NCBI GenBank assembly: GCA_025054655.1
Contig: JANWZL010000143.1
Location: forward strand, 1-33,713
DNA: 33,713 nucleotides
Direction of reading: 5' to 3'
Source of the DNA: Thiobacillaceae bacterium
GTDB taxonomy: Bacteria > Pseudomonadota > Gammaproteobacteria > Burkholderiales > Thiobacillaceae
A program made the translations under genes and the position numbers. Shown here in pieces: positions 9,867 to 19,847 of this stretch; positions within the stretch are counted from its first letter, which is position 1; every line of letters begins with the position of its first letter. The notes beneath the pieces were generated by a model. The model made no database searches. It was not told the DNA's origin and saw only the letters and a list, made by a program, of their open reading frames with translations.

Positions 9867-10550
9867 TCAGAACAACGCCGCCGCCCCGCAGTTGGCCTCA
9901 CCGCCCGCGGCGTTCCACAGACCCGTGCGGACGTCGTAACAGCGCGCCGCCACGGGCGCCGTACCGCCGCCGCTGTAGGGGCTGAAACGGAAATTGCCGC
10001 TGTCGGCACGACCATCGTCGATCTTGCGGTCGATCTCGGCCAACAGGCGGGCGGGGATCTGGTTGCCGGTCTTGAGGTTGAGGCGCAGGGAGCCGTTGGC
10101 GCCGGCGAAATCGGCGTCGTGCCTGAGCTGCAGGGTGGCGTTGTAGGGGTTGCGCGGCCATTCGCCGGCCGGGTCGGGATGGGCGTCGCGCGCCTGGTAG
10201 TTGCCGGTGATCAGGTTGGCGTGTGCCAGATGCACCCAGGCCAGCAGGCTCTCGCGCGCCTGCGCGGTATCCTGGATCACCCCGTCGCCATTGCCCCCCA
10301 CCTGCGGGCTCGCGATGCCGGCGAGGTTGGCGTAGGCGTGAGGGCCTGGATAATCGCCCGGCAGTGCGCGATATTTGTCTTGAAAGGCATAATAAGCCGC
10401 CTTGACGCTGTCGATCTGGGTGATGACGGCACGCACGCGCGCGCTTTCGATGAGCTCCTGCCCCTTGAGCACTCCGCCCAGCAACAGCCCGATGACCACC
10501 AGGACGATGGCCAGTTCGATCAGGGTGAACCCGGTCAGCACGCGCGGCAT
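9867..10550 (-). CDS. Prepilin-type N-terminal cleavage/methylation domain protein (orphan type IV pilin-like)
   Basis: MPRVLTG|FTLIELAIVLVVIGLLLGGVLKGQELIESARVRAVITQIDSVKAAYYAFQDKYRALPGDYPG: class III signal peptide G|FTLIEL. Start trimmed to 10550. Confidence 0.92.
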   Translation of the reverse strand: MPRVLTGFTLIELAIVLVVIGLLLGGVLKGQELIESARVRAVITQIDSVKAAYYAFQDKYRALPGDYPGPHAYANLAGIASPQVGGNGDGVIQDTAQARESLLAWVHLAHANLITGNYQARDAHPDPAGEWPRNPYNATLQLRHDADFAGANGSLRLNLKTGNQIPARLLAEIDRKIDDGRADSGNFRFSPYSGGGTAPVAARCYDVRTGLWNAAGGEANCGAAALF

Positions 10551-10564
10551 GGCCTGTGTGTGCA

Positions 10565-10581
10565 AGCAAGCTGTAGGCCAA
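10565..10581 (-). promoter_or_regulatory. Candidate sigma-54 (-24/-12) promoter for the pilin-like gene
   Basis: Minus-strand TTGGCCTACAGCTTGCT against consensus YTGGCACGRNNNTTGCW: TTGGC and TTGCW blocks exact, correct GG-to-GC spacing. Mismatches only in the ACGR block. Confidence 0.45.
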
Positions 10582-10582
10582 T

Positions 10583-10609
10583 CAGATGCAAGAACGCAGC
10601 GTGCATCTG
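10583..10609. repeat. Perfect 8-bp inverted repeat CAGATGCA-N11-TGCATCTG in the pilin/kinase divergent intergenic region
   Basis: Read directly from the sequence: CAGATGCA agaacgcagcg TGCATCTG. Confidence 0.75.
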
Positions 10610-10623
10610 GCCGCGTCGGCGGC

Positions 10624-10637
10624 GTCGGTTTTCCGAC
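10624..10637. repeat. Hairpin/palindrome GTCGG-TTTT-CCGAC
   Basis: Read directly from the sequence; 5-bp arms, 4-nt loop, in the same intergenic region. Confidence 0.6.
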
Positions 10638-10757
10638 ACGGCCGACAGCAGGTGGTGTGTCGAGGCGCCCAGGCATGCACTACAGTGTACGCGGGGCCGG
10701 GATCGGACTCAAATGCGACTGCAGGGCGGCGATGACCGCCCGATATACACCCTGGCC

Positions 10758-12542
10758 ATGAAATCGACCGCACCCGCCACCCACACGGCCGTCCGCGCAG
10801 CGACGGCCGAGACGGCCCTCGCCGTGGCCCAGCGGGGCAACAGGGCACTGGCCCTGATGCTGCTGTTGCTGCACGTCGCCTTCGTCTGGGGGGCCGGCGA
10901 GCCCTGGGGTCAGGCCGTCAGCCTCGCGCACTACGGCGCCTTCCTGCTCTGGCAGCCCTTCCTGAGCAATGTGCAACGCCTGCCGTGGTCGCGTGCCTTG
11001 GTGGTCCTCGCGGTGGGGGTATGGCTCGCGGTCTGGCCCACGGCCTGGGCCATCGCCCTGTGGTGCATCATGCTGGCCGCCCTCGTGGGCGGGATCGCCC
11101 TGGGCACATCCGGCTGGCGCGAGCGCCTGCCCCTGGTCCTCGCCTTCATCTATCTCCTCGCCCTGGTCGTGCTATGGCTGCTGCCGCGGCTGTATGGTCT
11201 GCCCCAGTCCTCAGCGCGGCCGTGGGGCTATGCCCACGACGCCCTGGTCCTGCTGCCGCTGCTGGTGCTGTTGCTGCCCTCGCCCAGGCCGCGTGCGGCC
11301 ACGCTGGGCAGCGACCTGCTGCATGCCGTGTTGATCTTCCTGTTGCTCGGTGTGCTGGTGCTGGGCGGTCATACCGCCATGCGCGTGCTGGACATCGGTT
11401 ACGTGCAGGGCATGCTGTGGAGTGGGCTCATCCTGGCCGGGGCCCTGTTGATGTTTGTGTGGCTGTGGGGCCCGCGCGGCGGCTTCGCCGGCCTGCGCAA
11501 TCTGTTCTCCCGCTACGTCCTGTCGCTGGGGCAGCCGCTGGAGGATTGGCTGGCACAGACGGCCGCGGCGGCGGAAAAGGAGGCCGACCCGGAGGCCTTC
11601 ATCCGCGCCACCATGGAGGGGTTTTCCAACCTACCCTGGGCCACCGGTGTAGCCTGGCGCACCCAGTACTCGGAAGGGCGGCTGGGGAAGGACAGCCCCT
11701 ATAGCGAGCGTTTCCGACATCTGGGTGTGGAGGCCGTGTTCTACACCGAACGCCCCCTCAACCCGACCTTCGTGCTGCATCTGCGCCTGCTCACCCAGGT
11801 GGTGGGGTATTTCTACGCGGCCAAGATCCGCGAGCAGGCGCTGGCCACCAATGCCTACACCCAGGCCATCTACGAGACCGGTTCGCGCTTGACCCATGAC
11901 GTGAAGAACATGCTGCAGTCGCTGCGCACCCTGAGTTCGGCCGCCGAACATAGCGGCCCGGACCAGGCAGTGGAACTGCAGCAGCTGATGCAGCGACAGA
12001 TGCCGCAGATCGTCAAACGGCTGGAGATCACCCTGGACAAGCTCAAATCCCCGCAGCGGGCAGCCGAGGTCGGCAGTGAGGGGCTCGTCCTGGCGCGCGA
12101 ATGGTGGCGGGATCTGAAGGCCCGTTACAGCCAGGACGGCATCGATTTCCACACCGATGACGCCAACGCCGAGGGCTGGCTGCCCCAGGACCTGTTCGAC
12201 AGCGTGGCCGACAACCTGTTGCAGAACGCCTTGCGCAAGCGACAGCAGGACCCCGAGCTGCACATCCGCGTGTGGTTCACGCTGCGTGGCGGCCCGCAAC
12301 TGGTGGTCATCGACGACGGGGCCGCCGCCCCACCGGAGGTCGTGCGCAAGCTCTTCCATGCACCGGTGTCGAGCCATGACGGCCTGGGTATAGGCCTGTA
12401 TCAGGCGGCCAAACAGGCCGCTCAGCTGGGCTACCGTCTGACCCTGGAGGAGAACCGCGAAGGCCGAGTGAGCTTCCGCCTATACCCGCTGCCGCCCGGG
12501 GAGGTCGGCAGCGCCGTTGGCGGCGGGAAGGCCGCGGTCTGA
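10758..12542 (+). CDS. Polytopic membrane sensor histidine kinase (orphan; HisKA-like plus GHKL ATPase)
   Basis: From MKSTAPATHTAVRAATAETALAV: several TM helices, H-box LTHDVKNMLQSLRTL, N-box DNLLQNALRKRQ, G-boxes VIDDGAAAPPEVV / DGLGIGLYQAAKQAAQLGYRLTL. No response-regulator gene adjacent. Confidence 0.85.
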   Translation: MKSTAPATHTAVRAATAETALAVAQRGNRALALMLLLLHVAFVWGAGEPWGQAVSLAHYGAFLLWQPFLSNVQRLPWSRALVVLAVGVWLAVWPTAWAIALWCIMLAALVGGIALGTSGWRERLPLVLAFIYLLALVVLWLLPRLYGLPQSSARPWGYAHDALVLLPLLVLLLPSPRPRAATLGSDLLHAVLIFLLLGVLVLGGHTAMRVLDIGYVQGMLWSGLILAGALLMFVWLWGPRGGFAGLRNLFSRYVLSLGQPLEDWLAQTAAAAEKEADPEAFIRATMEGFSNLPWATGVAWRTQYSEGRLGKDSPYSERFRHLGVEAVFYTERPLNPTFVLHLRLLTQVVGYFYAAKIREQALATNAYTQAIYETGSRLTHDVKNMLQSLRTLSSAAEHSGPDQAVELQQLMQRQMPQIVKRLEITLDKLKSPQRAAEVGSEGLVLAREWWRDLKARYSQDGIDFHTDDANAEGWLPQDLFDSVADNLLQNALRKRQQDPELHIRVWFTLRGGPQLVVIDDGAAAPPEVVRKLFHAPVSSHDGLGIGLYQAAKQAAQLGYRLTLEENREGRVSFRLYPLPPGEVGSAVGGGKAAV

Positions 12543-12552
12543 GGCCGCAGGC

Positions 12553-13281
12553 CTAGGCGCCGGCCGCCTCCACCATCAGGCGCTTCATCTCCGCCACCGC
12601 CCGCTCCCAGCCGACGAACAGGGCATGCGCGACGATGGCATGGCCGATGTTGAGCTCGGCTATACCTGGGATGGCGGCCACCGGCTGCACGTTGTGATAG
12701 TTCAGGCCATGTCCGGCGTTGACCTGCAACCCGAGCCGCCGTCCATGGGCCACCGCCTCACGGATGCGGGCGAGGGCCTCGTGCCGCTCGGCCTCGGTCA
12801 GCGCATTGGCGTAATGACCGGTGTGCAGCTCCACCACCGGGGCACCTGCCTGGTGGGCCGCGTCGAGCTGTGCGGCTTCGGGGTCGATGAACAGCGACAC
12901 GCGGATGCCGGCCTGCTTCAGCCGCCCGCAGGCTTCGGTGATGCGCGCGTAATTCGCCACCACGTCCAAGCCCCCCTCGGTGGTCAGCTCCTCGCGCCGC
13001 TCGGGCACCAGACACACGTCGTGCGGCCGCACCTCGAGGGCAATGCCGATCATCTCCTCGGTGACCGCCATCTCCAGGTTCATGCGGGTGGAGAGCAGGC
13101 GTCGCAACACGCGCACGTCCTCGTCCTGGATGTGGCGGCGATCCTCGCGCAGGTGCAGGGTGATGGCGTCCGCCCCGGCCGATTCCGCCATCAGCGCCGC
13201 CTGGATCGGGCTGGGATAGGGCGTGCCTCGGGCCTGGCGCAGGGTGGCGACGTGGTCGATGTTGACGCCGAGCTTGAGCAT
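12553..13281 (-). CDS. pdxJ: Pyridoxine 5'-phosphate synthase
   Basis: 242 aa; [56 protein letters not shown]. Confidence 0.98.
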   Translation of the reverse strand: MLKLGVNIDHVATLRQARGTPYPSPIQAALMAESAGADAITLHLREDRRHIQDEDVRVLRRLLSTRMNLEMAVTEEMIGIALEVRPHDVCLVPERREELTTEGGLDVVANYARITEACGRLKQAGIRVSLFIDPEAAQLDAAHQAGAPVVELHTGHYANALTEAERHEALARIREAVAHGRRLGLQVNAGHGLNYHNVQPVAAIPGIAELNIGHAIVAHALFVGWERAVAEMKRLMVEAAGA

Positions 13282-13284
13282 GAT

Positions 13285-13321
13285 CGGGAAGCGGGAAGCG
13301 GGGAAGTGGGAAACGGGGAAG
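13285..13321. repeat. Heptamer-like tandem repeat (CGGGAAG/TGGGAAA/CGGGGAAG) immediately upstream of pdxJ
   Basis: cgggaag cgggaag cggggaag tgggaaa cggggaag, ending 4 nt from the pdxJ ATG. Confidence 0.7.
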
Positions 13322-13377
13322 GGTGGAGCGATCTTTTATTTTAACGAAGTCGGAGGTTGGCGCGATCAGGGGCGTTG

Positions 13378-14511
13378 TCAGCCTTGGCCTTGGCCGTGCA
13401 AGCCCTCGGCAAAGGCCCGCAGGGTGTCTGCCTTGAACTGCTCGGACTGCCTTTGCGCCTGGCGGGCGAGTGCACGCTGCAGCGGATCGCCTCCCCTGCC
13501 GCCGGCGGCCTGTGCATCCTCGGGCTCGGCCAACAGGGGATAGACCACGCGACGGCGGCGCTGCGCGTCGAACCAGTACAGGTTGCGCGCCACCCGTTCG
13601 TAGCCGTAGGGCATCAGCAGGGCGCCGAACTCGGCCGCCGCGGGGTAGCCCTCGCCCGCGCCCTGCGCGCCGATGAAGCCGGCCGCGGCCAGGCGCTCGG
13701 TGAACCGCGCCGCATCGCGCAGATACAGGTGGGCGAGGTAGAGATAGTGCTGCCGCCGCAGGGTCCAGGCCACCACACCGTCGGCGTCCACCTCGCGCAC
13801 GGGCGCCTCTGCCGCCGGCGTGCCGAGGGCGTTGACATGGTGCAGCACGACGCCCGCCGGGTGGGCGAGCATGGCGGGGTTGCGCCCCTCGAGGTAGTTG
13901 ACCACGCTGTAGGCAAGGCGCACATAGGCCTGCACGGGGCTGCGCAGGGTGGTGTCTGCCTGCAGGCGCTCGTGCAGGGCGAGCAACTGCGGCAGCTGGT
14001 CGGCAGGTACCGGCGCGGCCAGGGTAAGGCGGTGGCCATCGGGGAAGTCGGCCACCACCGCGTCGTCCTCGCGCGGCAACAGCACGCGCAGGTTGTAGCG
14101 GCCTTCCAGGTGGCGCCGCAGGATGTCCAGCCAGGCACCCGGGTGGATGTCGCGTACGCTGGTCGCTAGCTCGTCGAAGCGCTCGGCGCTGGTCAGACTC
14201 ACCACTTCGCTGCCGCGATAGGCGAGCTCCAGGCCGGACAGCCCGCCGGCATGGCGCAGCCGCACCCGGTGACCGTCGGCGTCCAGCCATTCAGCCGACC
14301 AGCCCCGTTTCTCCAGGCGGAAACGCTCCGGTACGAGGTCGCCGAGGAACAGGCGCGTGGGTAGATCTTGCGCGCTGCGCACCGCCGACAGCAGCGCCAC
14401 CGGCACGCGGAAAGGCCGTTGCAGCTCGGCCGGGAGGATACGGCGGGGAAATACCGGTGCACGCTCGGCTGCGCTATGCTGTTCGCCCTGGGGCACGTCG
14501 CGCGGGTCCAT
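13378..14511 (-). CDS. Uncharacterised protein, 377 aa
   Basis: ORF from [24 protein letters not shown]; long uninterrupted ORF filling the gap between pdxJ and a divergent ABC gene, globular composition ([31 protein letters not shown]). No family recognised. Confidence 0.75.
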   Translation of the reverse strand: MDPRDVPQGEQHSAAERAPVFPRRILPAELQRPFRVPVALLSAVRSAQDLPTRLFLGDLVPERFRLEKRGWSAEWLDADGHRVRLRHAGGLSGLELAYRGSEVVSLTSAERFDELATSVRDIHPGAWLDILRRHLEGRYNLRVLLPREDDAVVADFPDGHRLTLAAPVPADQLPQLLALHERLQADTTLRSPVQAYVRLAYSVVNYLEGRNPAMLAHPAGVVLHHVNALGTPAAEAPVREVDADGVVAWTLRRQHYLYLAHLYLRDAARFTERLAAAGFIGAQGAGEGYPAAAEFGALLMPYGYERVARNLYWFDAQRRRRVVYPLLAEPEDAQAAGGRGGDPLQRALARQAQRQSEQFKADTLRAFAEGLHGQGQG

Positions 14512-14560
14512 CCCATCAGTATACCGCCGCCCCACCCGTCAAGCTGCGCCTGCCGCTCGC

Positions 14561-15280
14561 ATGACCAGCCAAACCTCCAGCCCCGTCTTCCGCGTGTGCG
14601 GCCTGACCAAGGTCTATCGCATGGGCGAGGTCACGGTCGAGGCCCTGCGCGGTATCGACCTGGAGCTGTATGCGGGTGAGCTCGTCGTGCTGCTGGGGCC
14701 ATCGGGCAGCGGCAAGTCCACCCTGCTCAACATCCTCGGCGGGCTGGACGCCGCCAGCAGCGGCGAGGTCTGGTACCAGGGGCAGCGGCTCAGCGACGCC
14801 GATGAGCGCGCGCTGACGCGCTTCCGCCGCGAGCACGTGGGTTTCGTCTTCCAGTTCTATAACCTCATTCCCAGCCTGACCGCGCGCGAGAATGTGGCTG
14901 CCGTGACCGAGATCGCCCGCGCCCCCATGCCGCCGGAGGAGGCCCTACGGCTGGTGGGGCTGGGCGAGCGGCTGGATCACTTCCCGGCTCAGCTGTCCGG
15001 CGGCGAACAGCAGCGTGTGGCCATCGCGCGGGCGATCGCCAAGCGGCCGGCGGTGTTGTTGTGCGACGAGCCCACCGGTGCACTCGACTCGCACACCGGC
15101 GTGGTGGTGCTGGAAGTGCTGGAGCGGGTCAACCGCGAGCTGGGCACGCTGACCGTGCTCATCACCCACAACGCCGGCATCGCGGCGATGGCCGATCGCG
15201 TGGTGCGCATGAGCGACGGCCGCATCGCCGAGGTGCGCCGCAACCTGCACAAGACGCCGGCCCGGCAGCTCAGCTGGTGA
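14561..15280 (+). CDS. ABC transporter ATP-binding protein (MacB/LolD-like)
   Basis: [99 protein letters not shown]. Confidence 0.95.
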   Translation: MTSQTSSPVFRVCGLTKVYRMGEVTVEALRGIDLELYAGELVVLLGPSGSGKSTLLNILGGLDAASSGEVWYQGQRLSDADERALTRFRREHVGFVFQFYNLIPSLTARENVAAVTEIARAPMPPEEALRLVGLGERLDHFPAQLSGGEQQRVAIARAIAKRPAVLLCDEPTGALDSHTGVVVLEVLERVNRELGTLTVLITHNAGIAAMADRVVRMSDGRIAEVRRNLHKTPARQLSW

Positions 15281-17652
15281 ACGTGCGCGCCCTCGATCGC
15301 AAGCTCATGCGCGACCTGTGGCGCCTGCGTGGGCAGGTGCTGGCCATCGCCGCGGTGATCATGGGTGGGGTGGCCACCCTGGTGATGTCGCTGTCCACCT
15401 ACGATTCCCTGGTGTACACGCGCGACCGCTTCTATGCCGAGTACCGTTTCGCCGACGTCTTTGCCCTGGTCGAGCGCGCCCCGCAGACCGTGGCCGAGCG
15501 GCTGCGCGAGCTGCCGGGCGTGGGGCGGATCGAGACGCGCGTGCGGGCAGCGGTCAAGCTGCAGGTGGAGGGCTTCGACGACCCCATCAACGGGCTCATC
15601 TTCTCCCTGCCCGACGGCGGTGAGCCGGAGTTGAACCGCCTGTACCTGCGCCGCGGGCGGCTACCCGCACCCCTGAGCAGCGACGAGGCGGTGGTCACCG
15701 ACACCTTCGCCGAGGCGCACGGGCTTGCCCCCGGCGACACGATCGCCGCCATCATCAACGGCCGCTGGCGGCGCCTGACCCTGGTCGGCATCGCGGTGTC
15801 GCCCGAGTACATCTATCAGATCGCCCCCGGGGCCATGTTCCCCGACTTCAAGCGCTACGGGGTGCTGTGGATGGGCCGCCAGGCCTTGGCCGCCGCCTAT
15901 GACATGGAAGGGGCCTTCAACAGCGTGGCCCTCAGTCTCGCGCCCGGTGCCTCGGCCCGCGCCGTCATCGACGAGCTCGACGAGCTACTCGCCCGCTACG
16001 GGGGCATCGGCGCCTTCGCCCGCGCGGAACAGTTCTCCAACCGCTTCCTGAGCGAGGAGCTCAAGACGCTCGCCACCACCGCGCGCATCTTCCCCGCCAT
16101 CTTCCTGGGGGTGGCGGCCTTCCTGCTCAATGTCGTGCTCACGCGCACCATTAGCCTGCAGCGGGGCGAGATCGCCATCCTCAAGGCCTTCGGCTACGGC
16201 GACCTGGCCATAGGGCTGCATTACCTCAAGTTCACCCTGGCCGTCGCCCTGCTGGGGGTGGCGGCGGGCCTGGGGCTGGGGGCGTGGTTCGGCCATTCGC
16301 TGGCGACGGTCTATCAGCAGACCACCTTCCGCTTCCCTTATCTGCACTATCTGCTCACGGCCGAGGTGATCGCGCTGGCCCTGGCCGCCGGCCTGCTGGC
16401 CAGCGTGATCGGGGCACTGATCGCGCTGGTCCGTGCCGTGCGCCTGACCCCGGCCGAGGGCATGCGGCCGGAGGCACCGATGGACTACCGCGCCACCGGG
16501 CTCGAGCGGCTGGACCCAAAGCGGCGGCTCGCCCCCGCCAGCCGCATGATCCTGCGCCACATCGGGCGCCGCCCCGTGCGCTCCGCCCTGACCGTGCTGG
16601 GCATCGCCTGCGCCTGCGCCCTGATGATGGTCGGCAACTATCAAAAAGGGGCGGTCGATTACATCATCGACTTGCAGTTTCGTCACGCCGCGCGCGAGGA
16701 CCTGGCGGTGGTGTTCACCGCGCCGACCTCCGCACGCGTGCTGAGCGAACTGAGGGCCTTGCCGGGGGTGTATCACGCCGAGGGTTACCGCGACGTGGCG
16801 GTGATCCTGCGCCACGGGCCCCACCGCTACCGCGGCTGGCTCTACGGCCTCGAGCCCGCCGGCCGGCTGCACCGCGCACTCGACACCGAACTGCGGCCGG
16901 TGGCGGTGCCGGCCGGCGGGGTGGTGCTCACCGACCACCTGGCGCGCGAGGTGCTGCACATCCGCCCCGGCCAGACGCTGACCATCGAGGTGTTGGAAGG
17001 CCGCCGGCCGGTGCTGCAGGTGCCCGTGCTGGGCCTCACCCGACAATATCTGGGGGTGTCCGCCTATGTCCAGCGCGACACCCTGAACCGCCTGCTGCGC
17101 GAGGGGGCGGTGCTGACCGGGGCCTATCTGGGCATCACTGCGGGCGACGAGGCGCGGGTGTATGCCGAACTCAACCGCCGCCCGCGCGTGCTAGGCATGA
17201 TCGCCAACCACGCCTCCATCGAGAGTTTCTATGCCAGCATGGGCCAGTTCGTGCTGTTCTACAACCTGGTGGCCACCCTGCTGGCCGCCAGCATCGCCTT
17301 CGGCGTGATCTACAACGGCGCCCGCATCGCCCTGTCGGAGCGCAGCCGCGAGTTGGCCAGCCTGCGCGTGCTGGGCTACACCCGCGGCGAGGTCGCCTAC
17401 ATCCTGCTGGGCGAGCTGGCCCTGCTCACCCTGGCGGCCATCCCCCTGGGTTTCCTGATCGGGATCGGGCTCACCGCCCTGGTGGTGGAGGTCTTCCGCA
17501 CCGATCTCTACCGCCTGCCGCTGATCCTGGAGCCGTCCAACTATGCCCTGGGCGCGGCCGTGGTGCTCGCCTCCGCCCTCGTCTGCGGGCTCGTGCTGTG
17601 GCGGCAGTTGAGCCGCCTGGACCTCATCGGGGTGCTGAAGACGCGCGAATGA
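15277..17652 (+). CDS. ABC transporter permease with two FtsX-like domains
   Basis: GTG start overlapping the ATPase TGA (GTGA); [45 protein letters not shown]; two sets of FtsX-type TM segments (around [30 protein letters not shown] and the C-terminus). Confidence 0.92.
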   Translation: MNVRALDRKLMRDLWRLRGQVLAIAAVIMGGVATLVMSLSTYDSLVYTRDRFYAEYRFADVFALVERAPQTVAERLRELPGVGRIETRVRAAVKLQVEGFDDPINGLIFSLPDGGEPELNRLYLRRGRLPAPLSSDEAVVTDTFAEAHGLAPGDTIAAIINGRWRRLTLVGIAVSPEYIYQIAPGAMFPDFKRYGVLWMGRQALAAAYDMEGAFNSVALSLAPGASARAVIDELDELLARYGGIGAFARAEQFSNRFLSEELKTLATTARIFPAIFLGVAAFLLNVVLTRTISLQRGEIAILKAFGYGDLAIGLHYLKFTLAVALLGVAAGLGLGAWFGHSLATVYQQTTFRFPYLHYLLTAEVIALALAAGLLASVIGALIALVRAVRLTPAEGMRPEAPMDYRATGLERLDPKRRLAPASRMILRHIGRRPVRSALTVLGIACACALMMVGNYQKGAVDYIIDLQFRHAAREDLAVVFTAPTSARVLSELRALPGVYHAEGYRDVAVILRHGPHRYRGWLYGLEPAGRLHRALDTELRPVAVPAGGVVLTDHLAREVLHIRPGQTLTIEVLEGRRPVLQVPVLGLTRQYLGVSAYVQRDTLNRLLREGAVLTGAYLGITAGDEARVYAELNRRPRVLGMIANHASIESFYASMGQFVLFYNLVATLLAASIAFGVIYNGARIALSERSRELASLRVLGYTRGEVAYILLGELALLTLAAIPLGFLIGIGLTALVVEVFRTDLYRLPLILEPSNYALGAAVVLASALVCGLVLWRQLSRLDLIGVLKTRE

Positions 17653-17675
17653 AGGCCGAGGCGCACGGCCCCCCG

Positions 17676-17810
17676 CTAGGGAAACCCTGCAAAACCGTTG
17701 CGAGCGGCTTATGGGCAAAGCGCACGCAGCGCAAGCCGCGAGACATCACAAGAAGTCAGGCGAGGCAGCCGAGCACCGCGCAACGCCGCCATCCGGCCGC
17801 ACAGCAGGTT
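17676..17810. repeat. Structured intergenic element with imperfect terminal inverted repeats (MITE/REP-like candidate)
   Basis: Ends read CTAGGGAAACCCTGC (left) and, reverse-complemented, CTGAATAACCTGC (right). Internal hairpins AGGG-AAA-CCCT, CGGCTT...AAGCCG and GCGC-ACGCA-GCGC. No convincing ORF. No second copy found by eye in this window. Confidence 0.4.
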
Positions 17811-18258
17811 ATTCAGAGGTCTCCCAGGTCTCGTCGGCCGGACCGCCCACTACCTGGGCCACCACCTCAGCGGGGAAACCGCGCCCGAGCAGGAAGCGGT
17901 ACTGGCGGGCGCGCTCGCGCGCCTGCGTGGCCACCACACCGAAACGCCTGGCCCACAGCGCGCGACAGGCCTCGAGGTCGTGCGCGCGGGCGCTGGCCAC
18001 GCTGGCGGCGATCAGCTCGGCAGACAGGCCCTGCTGGCGCAAGCTGTGCTCGATCCGGCGGCTGCCCTGGCGACCGACCTTGGCCTGCAACACGGCCTCA
18101 GCATAGCGCGCATCCGACAGCCAGCCCTCGCCCTGCAGCGCATCGAGCAGGGCCTCGATCTCATCCGCGCGGCCATATGGCGCGAGCTTGCGCTTGAGCT
18201 CCGCCCGGCTCCTTTCGCGCCGGGCGAGTAGCCGCAGGGCGCGCGCGCGCAGGTCCAC
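17809..18258 (-). CDS. recX: Regulatory protein RecX
   Basis: 149 aa, GTG start; ALRLLARRERSRAELKRKLAPYG...SDARYAEAVLQAKVGRQGSRRIEHSLRQQGL; 4 nt downstream of the recA stop. Confidence 0.94.
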   Translation of the reverse strand: MDLRARALRLLARRERSRAELKRKLAPYGRADEIEALLDALQGEGWLSDARYAEAVLQAKVGRQGSRRIEHSLRQQGLSAELIAASVASARAHDLEACRALWARRFGVVATQARERARQYRFLLGRGFPAEVVAQVVGGPADETWETSE

Positions 18259-18262
18259 CCGT

Positions 18263-19291
<1,029 letters not shown>

Positions 19292-19307
19292 GCTCTGTCC
19301 CTTGTCT

Positions 19308-19321
19308 CGAACGGAAGTTCG
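19308..19321. promoter_or_regulatory. Candidate LexA/SOS box upstream of recA, Gram-positive-type CGAAC-N4-GTTCG
   Basis: Plus strand reads CGAACGGAAGTTCG, perfect 5-bp inverted arms with a 4-nt centre, beginning 17 nt upstream of the recA ATG. I saw no CTGT-N8-ACAG (E. coli type) box in the recA upstream gap. Confidence 0.6.
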
Positions 19322-19352
19322 ATGATAATCCGGTTTCGTCCAACTCGTGCGT

Positions 19353-19847
19353 CTATTGTACGCGCTCCAGCATCCCCTGTAAGGCGTGGGCCACCGATTG
19401 CGCGCGTATGCCGCGCCGGTCGCCGGTAAAACGCAGGGTCTGGCTGTCCACCCGGCCTGTGTGCAGGGCCCAGGCGAAGCAGACCGTGCCCACCGGTTTG
19501 TCCGGCGTGCCGCCGCCGGGCCCGGCGATGCCGGAGATGGCGAAGGCAGCCTGCGCCCGGCTGTGGGCGAGCGCCCCCAGGGCCATCTCGCGCACCGTCG
19601 GCTCGCTCACCGCCCCGTGCACGGCGAGCGTGGTCTCGCGCACCCCCAGCAACTCCAGCTTGGCGGCGTTGCTGTAGGTGACGAAACCGCGGTCGAACCA
19701 GGCCGAGCTACCGGCGATGGCGGTGATGGCCTGGGCGGCCCAACCGCCGGTGCAGGACTCGGCGCAAGCAAGTAGCCAGCCGCGCGCGGCCAGGGCCTGC
19801 CCCAGGCGGCCGGCGATGGCCTCCAGGTCCTCCTGCGTCACATCCAT
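19353..19847 (-). CDS. pncC: CinA C-terminal domain protein / nicotinamide-nucleotide amidase (PncC-type)
   Basis: [69 protein letters not shown]...[23 protein letters not shown]; immediately upstream of recA. Confidence 0.95.
   Translation of the reverse strand: MDVTQEDLEAIAGRLGQALAARGWLLACAESCTGGWAAQAITAIAGSSAWFDRGFVTYSNAAKLELLGVRETTLAVHGAVSEPTVREMALGALAHSRAQAAFAISGIAGPGGGTPDKPVGTVCFAWALHTGRVDSQTLRFTGDRRGIRAQSVAHALQGMLERVQ

Noticed and set aside
8999-9985. 328-aa plus-strand ORF inside the antiporter gene
   Set aside because: Out-of-frame shadow of the TrkA-N/C coding region.
12758-14290. 510-aa minus-strand ORF overlapping pdxJ and the 377-aa hypothetical gene
   Set aside because: Shadow frame of two better-supported ORFs; Arg/Ala/Pro/Gly-rich composition.
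16284-18197. 637-aa plus-strand ORF overlapping the ABC permease and recX
   Set aside because: Out-of-frame Pro/Arg/Ala-rich translation across the FtsX permease; only reads on through the intergenic element by lack of stops in GC-rich DNA.
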